Made by a program: the position numbers and the translations under genes. The notes beneath the pieces are model-generated. The model made no database searches. It had not been told where the DNA came from and saw nothing but the letters and a program-made list of their open reading frames with translations. From Cylindrospermopsis curvispora GIHE-G1 (GTDB lineage Bacteria > Cyanobacteriota > Cyanobacteriia > Cyanobacteriales > Nostocaceae), in NCBI RefSeq assembly GCF_014489415.1, contig NZ_CP060822.1, forward strand, positions 2,217,501 through 2,281,500: a stretch of DNA of 64,000 bases, written 5' to 3'. Shown piece by piece: positions 1 to 9,056 of this stretch (its first letter is position 1; each line of letters begins with the position of its first letter).

Positions 1-1
1 A

Positions 2-511
2 ATTTGGCTAGTAATTCAATCAACATCGGACCCAGGGGCCAAAAAAGCAAAATTTGAGCAGATGACCGCTAATGAAAGGTATTGGTATGGTTATTTGTTC
101 CCTAGATGGATTAACTCAAGTGATACCAAATTTTACATTTGGAAGAAAAAAATTATGGCGGGGGAATTTAATCAGTTGGATAATGATATTATTAGACTAA
201 TGGCCCAAGAGATAGAACGTCGGGAGGGTCAGGTTTGGCAACGCTATATTGCTGATCTTTCCATGGCTACAGACCTAATAGTGAGTAACCATCAACATAA
301 ACCACTTTGTATCCAAGTTACCAGCGTCAGTAAAGAGTTACATGCGAAAAAATATGACAAGTGGCAACACGCCTTGCAAATTTGGGAAATAGAGAGAGGA
401 TTGTTTCTAAGTTATGATCCTGCTAACAATGACTTTATTCGTCAGTCAGTAAATGTGGTGCTGTATAACAGTGATCATCTTTCTCAGGGTAAATACTTGA
501 AATTTTCCTGA
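2..511 (+). CDS. Conserved hypothetical protein, 5' partial
   Basis: The frame is open from base 2, so the gene almost certainly starts before the window. An ATG at 62 would give 149 aa, but the 20 codons before it read through without a stop and continue the same polar composition. The visible part is soluble, rich in Trp, Tyr and Lys, with no membrane segment. A stretch running from DLIV to CIQVTS looks like two adjacent beta strands and faintly recalls a restriction-endonuclease-like core, but the usual E-x-K is absent. I do not recognise the family. It may be co-transcribed with the gene at 575, 63 bases downstream. Confidence 0.6.
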   Translation: MWLVIQSTSDPGAKKAKFEQMTANERYWYGYLFPRWINSSDTKFYIWKKKIMAGEFNQLDNDIIRLMAQEIERREGQVWQRYIADLSMATDLIVSNHQHKPLCIQVTSVSKELHAKKYDKWQHALQIWEIERGLFLSYDPANNDFIRQSVNVVLYNSDHLSQGKYLKFS

Positions 512-574
512 TAGTGGATTTTTGATGTCCGTTGCCCAAATTGTCTAAAATGTTACCAGATCACAACAGCATTT

Positions 575-1009
575 ATGCTCAATCAAAAAGAAATGAACAG
601 CATTACTCAAGTGGATGAATTGGCTGAGATTTTAACAGCGGCCCGCAGAATGCAGCAAGAGTGGTTAGAGTATGGAGTAAATTATGTACATCTTTACGTA
701 GAAGATGTGGAGGGGGATTGGTTAGAGAAGTGGGGTGGAAATGAAGAGGTAGTAGAAAATCTGTTATTGGATCAGATCAAGGAATTTTTGGTAAGCAACG
801 ATGACATCGCGGTAAAAATTAGGCATAGTTTGCGGGATAGGCCACTTTTTGAATTGGCAGTAGATTTAGCAGCATATTTGGGGGTTGATTCAGGGGAGCG
901 AAAAGTGTCTGTACTGATGGATATTTTAAGTAATTACCTAGATTTGTGTGATCTGGATTTAATTGATTTAGCCAGTAGATTAATGGTTGATGTTTTCCCG
1001 ATTTATTAG
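575..1009 (+). CDS. Hypothetical acidic soluble protein
   Basis: This is a 144-aa acidic, Leu- and Asp-rich, apparently all-helical protein without signal peptide or membrane segment. No catalytic motif is visible. It follows the upstream hypothetical gene on the same strand after 63 bases, so the two may form one transcription unit. The start is uncertain: the ATG at 575 has no clear ribosome binding site, and an in-frame ATG at 593 is preceded by a purine-rich run and could be the real start. I do not recognise a family. Confidence 0.55.
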   Translation: MLNQKEMNSITQVDELAEILTAARRMQQEWLEYGVNYVHLYVEDVEGDWLEKWGGNEEVVENLLLDQIKEFLVSNDDIAVKIRHSLRDRPLFELAVDLAAYLGVDSGERKVSVLMDILSNYLDLCDLDLIDLASRLMVDVFPIY

Positions 1010-1186
1010 GAGAGTTCCCTCAGTCACAGTCAACTTACTAAGTAAGCTTGCGAGCGTTAGTTCCCGAATCGGTTAAAATCATGGTACACTGGTTGGTAAC
1101 TTTGGGGAAAAACGGCTAAACACCGGGAAATTTTCCGTATTCCACAGTTGCTGTTATTTTAAATCCTTCCTGACTGAAAAATTGCA

Positions 1187-1915
1187 ATGTTAGACCAAAT
1201 ATCACAGTACCTACAATTTAATATTAGTATAGAAGCACCTATAGTGCTAATGGTTCTGGTTTTCCTGGAAGCTGTGTTGTCTGCAGACAATGCTATTGCT
1301 TTAGCTGTAATTGCCCAGGGACTAGAAGATAAAAAACTAGAACGTCGGGCTCTGAATTTAGGACTGATTATAGCTTATATCCTGAGAATCAGTCTACTAC
1401 TAACAGCTACCTGGGTACAACAATTCTGGCAATTTGAATTGTTGGGCGCTCTCTATCTGTTATGGTTGGTATTCCAACATTTTACATCTGAGGAAAAAGC
1501 AGATCATCACCACCATGGGCCAAGATTTAAATCTTTGTGGCAAGCTATACCTGTAATCGCTTTTACTGACCTAGCTTTTTCTTTAGATAGTGTGACTACA
1601 GCCATAGCGGTTTCCCAGGAAACATGGTTAGTTTTAACAGGTACAACTATTGGGGTAATTACACTGAGATTTATGGCGGAGCTATTTATTCGCTGGTTAG
1701 ATGAATATGAAAACCTAGCAGATGCAGGTTATATCACTGTGGCATTAGTAGGTTTACGTCTATTGTTAAAGTTCCTAAACGAAGCTTTTGTTCCCCCCCA
1801 ATGGTTAATGGTGGGTGCTATCGCTATAATTTTGGTTTGGGGTTTCTCTAAGCGGAATATTGTTGGTGAAGTTGAAATAGAACAAACAGAGGAAACGGAA
1901 AAAACCCAGGTTTAA
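1187..1915 (+). CDS. TerC-family integral membrane protein
   Basis: This 242-aa protein has about seven hydrophobic helices. It carries the TerC hallmarks: an acidic motif in the first helix (Glu28, with Asp34 in the SADNA segment) and a second copy of the pattern near residues 127-137 (FTDLAFSLDS, Asp134). TerC proteins are implicated in metal-ion export, mainly manganese, and in tellurite resistance; in plants and algae the homologue is needed for thylakoid membrane assembly. A histidine run near residues 107-110 lies in the cytosolic loop and could bind metal. The tail is charged. The gene appears monocistronic, with a hairpin right after its stop. Confidence 0.85.
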   Translation: MLDQISQYLQFNISIEAPIVLMVLVFLEAVLSADNAIALAVIAQGLEDKKLERRALNLGLIIAYILRISLLLTATWVQQFWQFELLGALYLLWLVFQHFTSEEKADHHHHGPRFKSLWQAIPVIAFTDLAFSLDSVTTAIAVSQETWLVLTGTTIGVITLRFMAELFIRWLDEYENLADAGYITVALVGLRLLLKFLNEAFVPPQWLMVGAIAIILVWGFSKRNIVGEVEIEQTEETEKTQV

Positions 1916-1921
1916 TGGAAC

Positions 1922-1947
1922 GGGAAGAATAGGAAATCTATCTTCCC
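1922..1947. terminator. Hairpin between convergent terC-like and ndk genes
   Basis: A stem of about ten base pairs with one bulge (GGGAAGAATAG against CTATCTTCCC) and a five-base loop lies between two converging genes. No strong U run follows on either strand, so it may act as a weak bidirectional terminator. Confidence 0.5.
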
Positions 1948-1965
1948 CATTCCTAATCCCCTAAT

Positions 1966-2433
1966 CTATTCTGCTAACCAAGGAGCTAGATGAGGTGTCC
2001 AGTTGACCAACTCCTCCTCCTTAAACCATAGTGAAATTTCTCTTTGTGCAGTTTCAATCGCATCAGATCCGTGGATCAGGTTGCGACCAATGTTAATCCC
2101 AAAATCACCGCGAATTGTGCCTGGTTCTGAGGTTAAGGGGTTAGTAGCACCGATAATTTTTCTAGCAGATGCAACCACACCTTCACCTTGCCAAACCATA
2201 GCCACCACCGGACCAGAAGTGATAAACTCAACCAAGCTGGCAAAAAAAGGTCTTTCCTTATGAACATCATAATGCTGTTCAGCCAGTTCCTTACTGACCT
2301 TCATAAACTTTAAACCCACTAGGGTAAAACCCTTGGTTTCAAAGCGACGGATAATTTCTCCCGCAAGTCCCCGTTGGACTCCATCAGGCTTAATGGCAAT
2401 AAAAGTGCGTTCCAAAGCTGTCTCCAAAGGCAT
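1966..2433 (-). CDS. ndk: Nucleoside diphosphate kinase
   Basis: NDK transfers the gamma phosphate of ATP to other NDPs through a phosphohistidine. The 155-aa protein shows the family start [13 protein letters not shown], the RPFF segment, and the active-site signature NLIHGSDA with catalytic His121. It is about six residues longer at the N terminus than the usual 149-aa form: the position of the normal initiator Met is a Leu, so translation must begin at the upstream ATG (reverse complement ending at 2433). Soluble cytosolic enzyme. The gene stands alone, converging on the TerC-like gene and divergent from the coiled-coil gene at 2501. Confidence 0.96.
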   Translation of the reverse strand: MPLETALERTFIAIKPDGVQRGLAGEIIRRFETKGFTLVGLKFMKVSKELAEQHYDVHKERPFFASLVEFITSGPVVAMVWQGEGVVASARKIIGATNPLTSEPGTIRGDFGINIGRNLIHGSDAIETAQREISLWFKEEELVNWTPHLAPWLAE

Positions 2434-2500
2434 AAAAAAGTCATCTGCGATTATTGTTAATGGTATGTACCACTTTTGTCTAGTAGTTCCAGGAAGAAAT

Positions 2501-2950
2501 ATGAACCAAGATTTAACACAAAAATGGTTATCAGAAATTCAAAACCTCCAACAGCAAATGTTGCAACTGCAAAAAGAACATGATCAAGCCTGGGAAACTT
2601 GTGAAAAATGGCGACAGCTCTATAATACTGAGTCCGAACAACGCCGCGCTGATGCAAGTATGTATCAACAACAAATTATTGCTTTAAAAGCTGAATTTGA
2701 ATTGTTTGAACATGTAAGCACTCACTCCCAGGAATGGGAAACTACTCAAAGAGATATAGAAATCTATGCATTTATGTCCATGGAGGAGTTAAAAAATCAA
2801 CTCCTGAACATTACACAAGAACGCGATCGCCTGGTACGAGCATTAAAGTTAGAACAAGAGAACCATCAAAAAACCCGAATTAATCTAACCACAGCACTGG
2901 GTGATGCCATTGATAGTCTAACCGAGTGGAAGGCCAAGGTGGAAGCTTAA
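2501..2950 (+). CDS. Coiled-coil hypothetical protein
   Basis: A 149-aa highly charged protein rich in Gln, Glu and Lys. Heptad-like segments near residues 8-70 and 95-125 predict a long coiled coil. The frame is open upstream, across the antisense of ndk, but the ATG at 2501 is preceded by AGGAAGA at proper distance and begins the biased composition, so I chose it. There is no signal peptide. A scaffold or structural role is plausible only by composition. It lies divergent from ndk and convergent with thrC. Confidence 0.75.
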   Translation: MNQDLTQKWLSEIQNLQQQMLQLQKEHDQAWETCEKWRQLYNTESEQRRADASMYQQQIIALKAEFELFEHVSTHSQEWETTQRDIEIYAFMSMEELKNQLLNITQERDRLVRALKLEQENHQKTRINLTTALGDAIDSLTEWKAKVEA

Positions 2951-2975
2951 CAACATTCATTAACGGAGAGGTTGA

Positions 2976-4067
2976 TTAAAAACCCATAGCTTGGGCTACA
3001 GCATTTAAATTAGCTGGTATACCTTGTTTAAACTGGGCATGACTGTGTTTAATAGCTGTATCTGGGTCTTTGAGACCATTCCCCGTGAGGACACAAACCA
3101 CTGTCGCACCGGTGGGCACTTGATCCTTGACCTTGAGTAAACCAGCTACAGAAGCTGCACTAGCAGGTTCACAGAAAATCCCCTCTGATGAAGCTAACAA
3201 ACGATAAGCATCCAAAATTTCCCCATCTGTGACAGCATTAAAACTACCCTGACTAGCAGTTTGAGCTAGCACCGCTTTTTCCCAACTCGCTGGATTGCCA
3301 ATCCTAATCGCCGTCGCTATGGTGTCGGGATTTGCCACTGGATGACCATCAACTAGAGGTGCTGCTCCCGCTGCTTGAAAACCCATCATTTTCGGTAGGC
3401 GATCGCATTTTCCTGCTTGGTGATATTGACAAAAACCCATCCAATATGCTGTGATGTTGCCAGCATTTCCCACAGGAATACATAGCCAATCGGGAGCATT
3501 ACCCAAAGCATCAACTACCTCGAAAGCTCCCGTTTTCTGACCTTCCAACCGGTAGGGATTGACGGAATTTACCAGGGTAATGGGGTAATGGTCTGCCATT
3601 TCCCGCACAATTTCCAGAGCTCTATCAAAATTGCCCTGAATAGCTAACACCTGGGCACCATACAATAGGGCCTGTGCTAACTTGCCCAAAGCCACATAAC
3701 CATCGGGAATCAGTACAAAGGGACGCATTCCCCCCCTTTGGGCATAGGCAGCCGCAGCAGCAGAGGTGTTGCCTGTACTAGCACAAATTACTGCCTTAGC
3801 ACCTGCTTCCTTGGCTTTGGTAATAGCCATAGTCATTCCCCGATCTTTAAAACTACCAGTGGGGTTGAGACCATCATATTTAACAAATACCTTAACCTGT
3901 TTACCAATGCGCTGTGCGATCGCTGGCGTAGGAATTAAGGGTGTATTACCCTCCAGTAGGGTTACCACTGGAGTGTTTGCACTTACAGGTAAGTAGTCGC
4001 GGTAGGCTTCTATTAGACCTGGCCAAGGTTGGCGATGAGATTTAGCAACAGACAAGCTCAAAGTCAC
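2976..4067 (-). CDS. thrC: Threonine synthase
   Basis: A PLP-dependent enzyme that converts O-phosphohomoserine to threonine in the last step of threonine synthesis. The 363-aa protein has the fold-type II signature GSFKDRGM with the PLP lysine at Lys74, the LEGNTPL entry motif near residue 38, the ASTGNTSA phosphate-binding loop, and the PVGNAGN glycine loop. The length fits the shorter bacterial class of threonine synthase. It appears to be a single-gene unit; a downstream coiled-coil gene converges on it. Confidence 0.93.
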   Translation of the reverse strand: MTLSLSVAKSHRQPWPGLIEAYRDYLPVSANTPVVTLLEGNTPLIPTPAIAQRIGKQVKVFVKYDGLNPTGSFKDRGMTMAITKAKEAGAKAVICASTGNTSAAAAAYAQRGGMRPFVLIPDGYVALGKLAQALLYGAQVLAIQGNFDRALEIVREMADHYPITLVNSVNPYRLEGQKTGAFEVVDALGNAPDWLCIPVGNAGNITAYWMGFCQYHQAGKCDRLPKMMGFQAAGAAPLVDGHPVANPDTIATAIRIGNPASWEKAVLAQTASQGSFNAVTDGEILDAYRLLASSEGIFCEPASAASVAGLLKVKDQVPTGATVVCVLTGNGLKDPDTAIKHSHAQFKQGIPANLNAVAQAMGF

Positions 4068-4320
4068 AGTATTCTAAACTTCTTAACTAGAAATTGGGAA
4101 TGGGAGGATTGGGATTTGATTAATTAATAGTCTCAATCACTTTACCATGTCAGGGACTACATATCCCAGGAACAAGGTACGATCACGGTCGTCGATTACA
4201 AAAGACCTGACTGATGAGAATATCTAATCAGAAGTATACAATATTTTAATAAAGATTAAGATTACTTTATTATAATATCTCTAGTGGTGTGAGTTTAGTT
4301 CAGAAAAAAAGATAACAACT

Positions 4321-4509
4321 ATGTCAATGTCAACCTTATCTTCCAGTGTTACGACCTGCGAGTCTCACAGTGAGCTAGTAAAAAAGCTAACTAAGGCCTA
4401 CTACCAGGACGAACAGCAAGAAAAATTTATTGGTCTGCAGACGGAAATTGACTCTCTGCTGCAACACTTACAAAACCTCAAGACAGAAAACCTCAAGACT
4501 AACCATTAA
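4321..4509 (+). CDS. Small hypothetical protein, 62 aa
   Basis: A short reading frame with a Ser/Thr-rich start and a C-terminal amphipathic helix that could form a coiled coil (leucines spaced through residues 38-57). The 250 bases upstream are AT-rich and contain a plausible TATAAT-like box near 4271. There is no signal peptide or known motif. I do not recognise it. It could be a stress- or light-regulated small protein, but this is a guess; expression evidence would be needed to be sure it is a gene. Confidence 0.45.
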   Translation: MSMSTLSSSVTTCESHSELVKKLTKAYYQDEQQEKFIGLQTEIDSLLQHLQNLKTENLKTNH

Positions 4510-4513
4510 AAAG

Positions 4514-4583
4514 GTGGGCCAGAACGTCTACCCAACCTAACTTTCACTGATCAACAATTTTCTAAGCGTTCTGGCTAACTATA
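4514..4583. repeat. Dispersed intergenic repeat, copy A
   Basis: About 70 bases that resemble 56630-56693. They share a GTGGG start, CTACCCA in the middle, TATCAAC/TGATCAAC, and the end (CTAAGCGT-CTGGCTAA-CTATA). Copy A carries a perfect nine-base inverted repeat (GCCAGAACG at 4518-4526, CGTTCTGGC at 4567-4575), so an RNA could fold into a long hairpin. It could be a small mobile repeat or a small RNA family. Confidence 0.5.
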
Positions 4584-4680
4584 TTGCAAAAGAGAATTTG
4601 GTTTATTGAAGTTTAAGGAGATATGTGAAACATTACGGTTACACCCATGTTAGTGGAAATATAAGGCTATAAAATAGAAA

Positions 4681-4703
4681 GGGTTTGGCCATTAACCAAA
4701 CCC
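4681..4703 (-). terminator. Hairpin downstream of the PsiE-like gene
   Basis: A perfect eight-base stem (GGGTTTGG / CCAAACCC) with a seven-base loop. Read on the minus strand it is followed by a T-rich stretch, so it probably ends the transcript of the gene at 4816-5283, about 110 bases after its stop codon. Confidence 0.55.
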
Positions 4704-4815
4704 GAATATAAATCCAGTGCATAACAACATCCCAAATAAATTTAACCTACTTGGTTTTTAGTTACATCCTCCTAAAGAATGTTTACAAATCCCAAAACAG
4801 CTGATATTAATCTTC

Positions 4816-5283
4816 CTAGGTGTGATCTTGATGGTGATCCGGTCTCGGGTGACCGTGCCCTAATAGTTTAGATATCCAGGGGATGGCAATAAAAACACTT
4901 GATAATATCAATAAGAATATGGAGATAGCAAAAATTTGATCTTTGGGAATTTCCAACACTCCACGTAAAATTATCTCTCTTAAAGCTGAAACAATAGTAA
5001 TTTCTACCGCTGCACCTACAGATATATTATGTTCTTGCAGATAGTCAACTAAGAGTCGAAATAACTCTACAAGTATTAAAATAAACAGAATATCAGATGT
5101 TACTTCCCGTAAATCAAGGGGACGAAGGAAGGAAATAAACATATCCCCTAATCTTAGTAGCATGACACAAAACAACCCAACACAAAGAGAAATAACAATA
5201 ATATCCTGAAAAATTTCTAAATTGCGAACAATTCTGTCACGATGGAACCAACTACTTACCTTTATAATTATTCCACTAGGCAT
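4816..5283 (-). CDS. PsiE-like (phosphate-starvation-inducible) membrane protein
   Basis: A 155-aa protein with about four hydrophobic helices (near residues 25-48, 65-85, 95-112 and 118-138) and short charged ends. The arrangement and a conserved central segment (VDYLQEHNISVGAAVEITIVSA region) match the PsiE family, whose function is unknown. The C-terminal tail is rich in His, Asp and Pro and might bind metal. I found no clear Pho box upstream, so the name reflects family membership, not regulation. It stands alone between intergenic stretches of about 300 bases. Confidence 0.75.
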   Translation of the reverse strand: MPSGIIIKVSSWFHRDRIVRNLEIFQDIIVISLCVGLFCVMLLRLGDMFISFLRPLDLREVTSDILFILILVELFRLLVDYLQEHNISVGAAVEITIVSALREIILRGVLEIPKDQIFAISIFLLILSSVFIAIPWISKLLGHGHPRPDHHQDHT

Positions 5284-5557
5284 AAACTTACAAGTAATTC
5301 TATTATTGCTGGTGTTAGCTAATAATCTTAAATGAAAATTACCATTTATAATGTTTAATCAGAGCCAATCGGTAACTTTATTAAGTTTTGTATAGCAGTT
5401 TATAAAGAAAATATGTGAAAAAACAGACATCATGAAATATTGACTCTATAAACATTCATAAGGGGAATCTGAGGTAATTGGTAATCAGGACGTATCTTAA
5501 TTTGTCATCATTGACCAAAGAGTAACTATTGTTCTTTTCAAAAAGGACGCAACTATT

Positions 5558-5923
5558 ATGACTAAACCCTACCTATCTCCGGATGATTTGCCCACATATA
5601 AAACCATGCAAATCAGTGAATTATTAATGACTCAACTGGAAGAGGTCACAAAAAAACGATTTTTTCTAGCTTGTGAAAATAAAGTACGCCTTTTATTATC
5701 CAGTTGTCATTGGTACTTCAAAGTTAATGGTGGTATTTTAATGTTAATGATGACATGTCACGATATTGAGAGTTACCAAAACATCATGACTAGCGTTCCC
5801 TACTTAGCGGACAAATTAAGGCGCTTTGCCAATAAAGCCAGAATTAGTATTAGTTCACCAGTAAATAATGGTATTCCTTGGGTAACGAGCATAGAGCAAG
5901 ATGAAGGGGATATAAGTTATTAA
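5558..5923 (+). CDS. Conserved hypothetical protein, 121 aa
   Basis: A small soluble protein with an N-terminal polar part and a Cys/Trp/His-containing middle (LSSCHWYFKVNGG). A good ribosome binding site (AAGGA) lies about ten bases before the ATG, supporting the start. No membrane helix, signal peptide or catalytic motif is visible. It converges on the ABC-F gene 18 bases away. I do not recognise the family; similar short proteins occur in filamentous cyanobacteria, but I cannot assign a role. Confidence 0.6.
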   Translation: MTKPYLSPDDLPTYKTMQISELLMTQLEEVTKKRFFLACENKVRLLLSSCHWYFKVNGGILMLMMTCHDIESYQNIMTSVPYLADKLRRFANKARISISSPVNNGIPWVTSIEQDEGDISY

Positions 5924-5941
5924 ACCTATTAAGCTAGCCAC

Positions 5942-7879
5942 CTAAACATCCATTTCCGCTAATTCTAGCCAGCGCTCAGTGGCAACATCTATAGCTTGTT
6001 TAAGCGATTCTATCTGTTCATAGAGGTTTTGTACTTGGGTATAATTTTCTGGTGCAACAGTGAGTAATGATGTTTCCACTAGAGCTCTTTGTGCTTCCAA
6101 ATCGGCGATTTTAGCTTCCAATTGCTCAAATTCCCGTTTTTCCCAGTTGGATAATCGTCGACGTTTTTTATTCTGTACTTCTTGATCACCGGGTTTTGGT
6201 TGAGTGAGGTTTTTGGATTTTTCTTTGCGATTATCCTTGGCATTAATTGTTTCTTGTTGGGTTAATTCCTCAGATTTTTTGTAATCTAAATAGACTGAAT
6301 AATTTCCAGGGTATTGGCGTAAATTACCACCCTCTTCTAGAGCAAAAATAGTATCTACTGTTCGATCTAAAAAATATCGATCATGGGAAACTACTATGAC
6401 AGATCCCACAAAGTCTTCCAGATATTCTTCCAAAACCGATAAAGTCTGGACATCTAAATCATTAGTTGGCTCATCTAAAATTAGCACATTGGGCGCACCA
6501 ATTAATAATCTTAATAAAAATAAACGCCGTTTTTCTCCTCCAGAAAGTTTATGAATAGGTGCATATTGTTGGCTCCCGGGAAATAAAAATCTCTCTAACA
6601 TCTGAGAAGCTGTGATTTTTGTCCCATCGGCAATTTTGACAAATTCTCCCTCTTCTTTGATATAATCAATTACCCGTTGATTATCATTAACTGCTGATAT
6701 TAACTCTTCCGAATGTTGGTCAAAGTAAGCAATATGAATGGTACTTCCAATTTCCACCGTACCAGCATCTGGTAAAGTCCTTCCAGTTATCATGTTCATT
6801 AGGGTAGATTTACCAGTACCATTACCACCAATAATGCCGATTCTATCTTCAGGACTAAATTCATAACTAAAGTTATTAATTAGGGTTTTTCCGTCATAGG
6901 ATTTGTAAATATTACTCAATCCAATCACTTTTTTGCCAATGCGCCGACCAATGGTGGAAATGTCAACTTTACCTTGAGCTTGCTTGAATTCAGTTTCCCT
7001 CATGGACTCAACTCGTTGAATTCGGGCTTTTTGCTTAGTACTCCTAGCCTTAGGTCCCCTTTTCAACCATTCCAGTTCCCTTCGTAATATCCCTTGATGT
7101 TTACGTTGACTGCTTACAGCAGATTCTTCCGCCAATGCTTTCTTTTCTAAATAATAGGAATAATTACCGGAGTATGTATAAATATCACCCCTATCAATTT
7201 CTATAATTCTATTAGTTACTTTATCCAAAAAATACCGATCATGAGTAATCAGCAGCAAAGCTCCTCGAAACCGATTTAAGTAACTTTGTAGCCATTCTAC
7301 AGATAAAGCATCCAGATGGTTTGTTGGTTCATCCATAAGTAAAACATCTGGTTGAGCTAATAGTGCTGTGGCTAAGGCTATACGTTTTCTATAACCCCCG
7401 GACAAGGTTCCAACTTTCACCTCAAAGTCACCAATTCCCAATTTCGTGAGAATAATTTTAGCATTGGTTTCTAATTCCCAGGCCCCAGTAGCATCCATGC
7501 GCTGCATTACTTCTGACAACCTGGACATTAATAATGTATCCTCGGGATAATGGGCTAATTTATCTGAAAGTTCTTCATACTCCTTCACTAATTTCGTATG
7601 TTCACCACTATCCATAAATATCTGTTCTAAAACTGTCAAGTTTTCATCTATATCTGGCTGTTGTGGTAGATAGATAATTTTTGCACCAGAGTTAGTCAGA
7701 ATTTGTCCCCCATCTATTGGCTCTATTCCCGCTATCATCTTTAATAATGTAGATTTACCAGAACCATTAGTACCAATCAGACCTACTTTCTCTGTCCCAT
7801 CTATACTAAAGGTCGCTTCTTTTAATATCTCTTTAATACCAAAGTCTTTTTTAACTGATTGTAGTGTAATTAAGCTCAT
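5942..7879 (-). CDS. ABC-F family ATPase (Uup-like)
   Basis: ABC-F proteins have two fused ATPase domains and no membrane domain; they act on ribosomes or on DNA structures rather than in transport. Here (645 aa) the first domain has Walker A GTNGSGKST (residues 36-44), signature LSGGYRKR and Walker B LLMDEPTNHLD. The second has GGNGTGKST near residue 355, LSGGEKRR and LILDEPTNDLD. A charged linker joins them. The last ~80 residues form a coiled coil typical of Uup, which binds branched DNA. The end of domain two (YPGNYSVYL) is also Uup-like. Monocistronic by context. Confidence 0.92.
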   Translation of the reverse strand: MSLITLQSVKKDFGIKEILKEATFSIDGTEKVGLIGTNGSGKSTLLKMIAGIEPIDGGQILTNSGAKIIYLPQQPDIDENLTVLEQIFMDSGEHTKLVKEYEELSDKLAHYPEDTLLMSRLSEVMQRMDATGAWELETNAKIILTKLGIGDFEVKVGTLSGGYRKRIALATALLAQPDVLLMDEPTNHLDALSVEWLQSYLNRFRGALLLITHDRYFLDKVTNRIIEIDRGDIYTYSGNYSYYLEKKALAEESAVSSQRKHQGILRRELEWLKRGPKARSTKQKARIQRVESMRETEFKQAQGKVDISTIGRRIGKKVIGLSNIYKSYDGKTLINNFSYEFSPEDRIGIIGGNGTGKSTLMNMITGRTLPDAGTVEIGSTIHIAYFDQHSEELISAVNDNQRVIDYIKEEGEFVKIADGTKITASQMLERFLFPGSQQYAPIHKLSGGEKRRLFLLRLLIGAPNVLILDEPTNDLDVQTLSVLEEYLEDFVGSVIVVSHDRYFLDRTVDTIFALEEGGNLRQYPGNYSVYLDYKKSEELTQQETINAKDNRKEKSKNLTQPKPGDQEVQNKKRRRLSNWEKREFEQLEAKIADLEAQRALVETSLLTVAPENYTQVQNLYEQIESLKQAIDVATERWLELAEMDV

Positions 7880-7945
7880 ATAGTTTAGCAGTTCTTAATT
7901 CGATTAAGCATAAATATTTATAGCTGTTCCCATTTCCCATTCCCC

Positions 7946-8365
7946 CTAAACCACAAATAAATCAAGGGGTAAATGTCCATACATTTCATTCACACCACCA
8001 GGATAGTTGGATTGACAGGAAACTAAGACTCCACGATGATGTCCCACATAACTATCTAAGTAGCATAGTCCATTTTTACCGTTTAATTTGATATACACTG
8101 GTCCTTCTGGATGAGGTAAATCATCCGGTGCTTGATAACCAAAAGCGTGAGAATAGGTTTTCATAGCTAATATTCCCTGTTCAACATTATCAGCACAAAT
8201 GCCTAAAATCTGATAGTCAGACCGTTTTGTCATCAGGATGATTGCTTCCCGAGTTAGGGCTTTCTCCAGGGGTTTGAGAACCGGTGCTATATCTAAGCAG
8301 TTAAATTTGTTTAGGATCTTTTTCGCTTCTGCTACGGTCAGGTTTGTAGGATTAGATATTGACAT
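7946..8365 (-). CDS. DUF1824 family protein
   Basis: A 139-aa soluble protein matching the cyanobacterial DUF1824 pattern: an N-terminal helical part, then a beta-rich half with FGYQAPDDLPHPEGPVY, a glycine-rich CYLDSYVGHHRGVLVSCQ segment, and an end reading HLPLDLFV. The function of the family is unknown. It lies upstream of the ABC-F gene on the same strand with a 66-base gap, so a shared transcript is possible. No membrane segment or cofactor motif is seen. Confidence 0.8.
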   Translation of the reverse strand: MSISNPTNLTVAEAKKILNKFNCLDIAPVLKPLEKALTREAIILMTKRSDYQILGICADNVEQGILAMKTYSHAFGYQAPDDLPHPEGPVYIKLNGKNGLCYLDSYVGHHRGVLVSCQSNYPGGVNEMYGHLPLDLFVV

Positions 8366-8559
8366 ACGGCAATCCGGTTGTAAGTTGACTGGTTAAATTC
8401 AAAGAGTGAACAGGGGGTTCCAAAAGGTGGTATGGTCTCACATCTTATATATTCTACAAATTATCCTATGTTTAGGCGATCGCTTGGTGCTGTGTAATTC
8501 TTAGTTAGTTGGGCGCACCGTTCATGTTAGAATAGTTAACACTTAATTTTCTCCCGATT

Positions 8560-8985
8560 ATGTTTAACAATCCAAACCCGCAAACAAGTAATAGCAAGTG
8601 GCATAAACAGCTAGATAAGTTCGTCAAAGAAAATCAGCAGGAGTTAGCGGCCTTATTTTGGGGTTTGTGGTTAGAAAATGGCAATAGTCAGGGGACTATT
8701 GGTATTGATTTAAAGCCTCATCCTCACTTTGTCTATTGTCCTCAAGAAGCAGTGGAAAAATTAAATGAACGGGTTGAAAAACGACTCCAAGAACTTTTGG
8801 GAATCATAGATAATAATAACCCAGAAACGGAGGTTTTAATGATTGGGATTGGCCAAGGAGAAATTAAGTTGATTCAGTTTGTTCCTGAATCGTCACCCCG
8901 CACATGCTTTGAACGGGTGAACCAAGATGTGGATACTCTATTAGAGTTGTTGGAGCAGAAAATGATTGAGCAGATAGCGGTTTAA
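8560..8985 (+). CDS. Conserved cyanobacterial protein, possibly CcmS-like carboxysome chaperone
   Basis: A 141-aa acidic soluble protein. Recognisable segments are ELAALFWGLWLENG near residues 28-41, GTIGIDLKPHPHFVYCP near 46-62, and a MIGIGQGEIKLIQF strand near residue 100. From memory this resembles proteins annotated as the beta-carboxysome assembly chaperone CcmS, which helps shell proteins assemble, but I cannot confirm it. No carboxysome gene lies nearby. An alternative is an uncharacterised cyanobacterial family. The upstream region has several HIP1-like bases but no clear operon partner. Confidence 0.5.
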   Translation: MFNNPNPQTSNSKWHKQLDKFVKENQQELAALFWGLWLENGNSQGTIGIDLKPHPHFVYCPQEAVEKLNERVEKRLQELLGIIDNNNPETEVLMIGIGQGEIKLIQFVPESSPRTCFERVNQDVDTLLELLEQKMIEQIAV

Positions 8986-9056
8986 TTACCTAACTTTCCT
9001 GTTCATCAAAACATTTACGCATAGCACAATATAATATATTCAACACGGAGAATATA

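Noticed and set aside
2-511. Restriction-endonuclease fold in the first, truncated protein
   Set aside because: The strand pair resembles such a core but lacks the E/D-x-K residues, so no nuclease call is made.
1010-1186. Possible manganese (yybP-ykoY) riboswitch before the TerC-like gene
   Set aside because: TerC genes often have one, but the conserved sequence blocks of that riboswitch could not be found here.
5284-5400. Pho box upstream of the PsiE-like gene
   Set aside because: Only a single weak TTAA-containing match, not the tandem 8-base repeats expected for PhoB sites in cyanobacteria.
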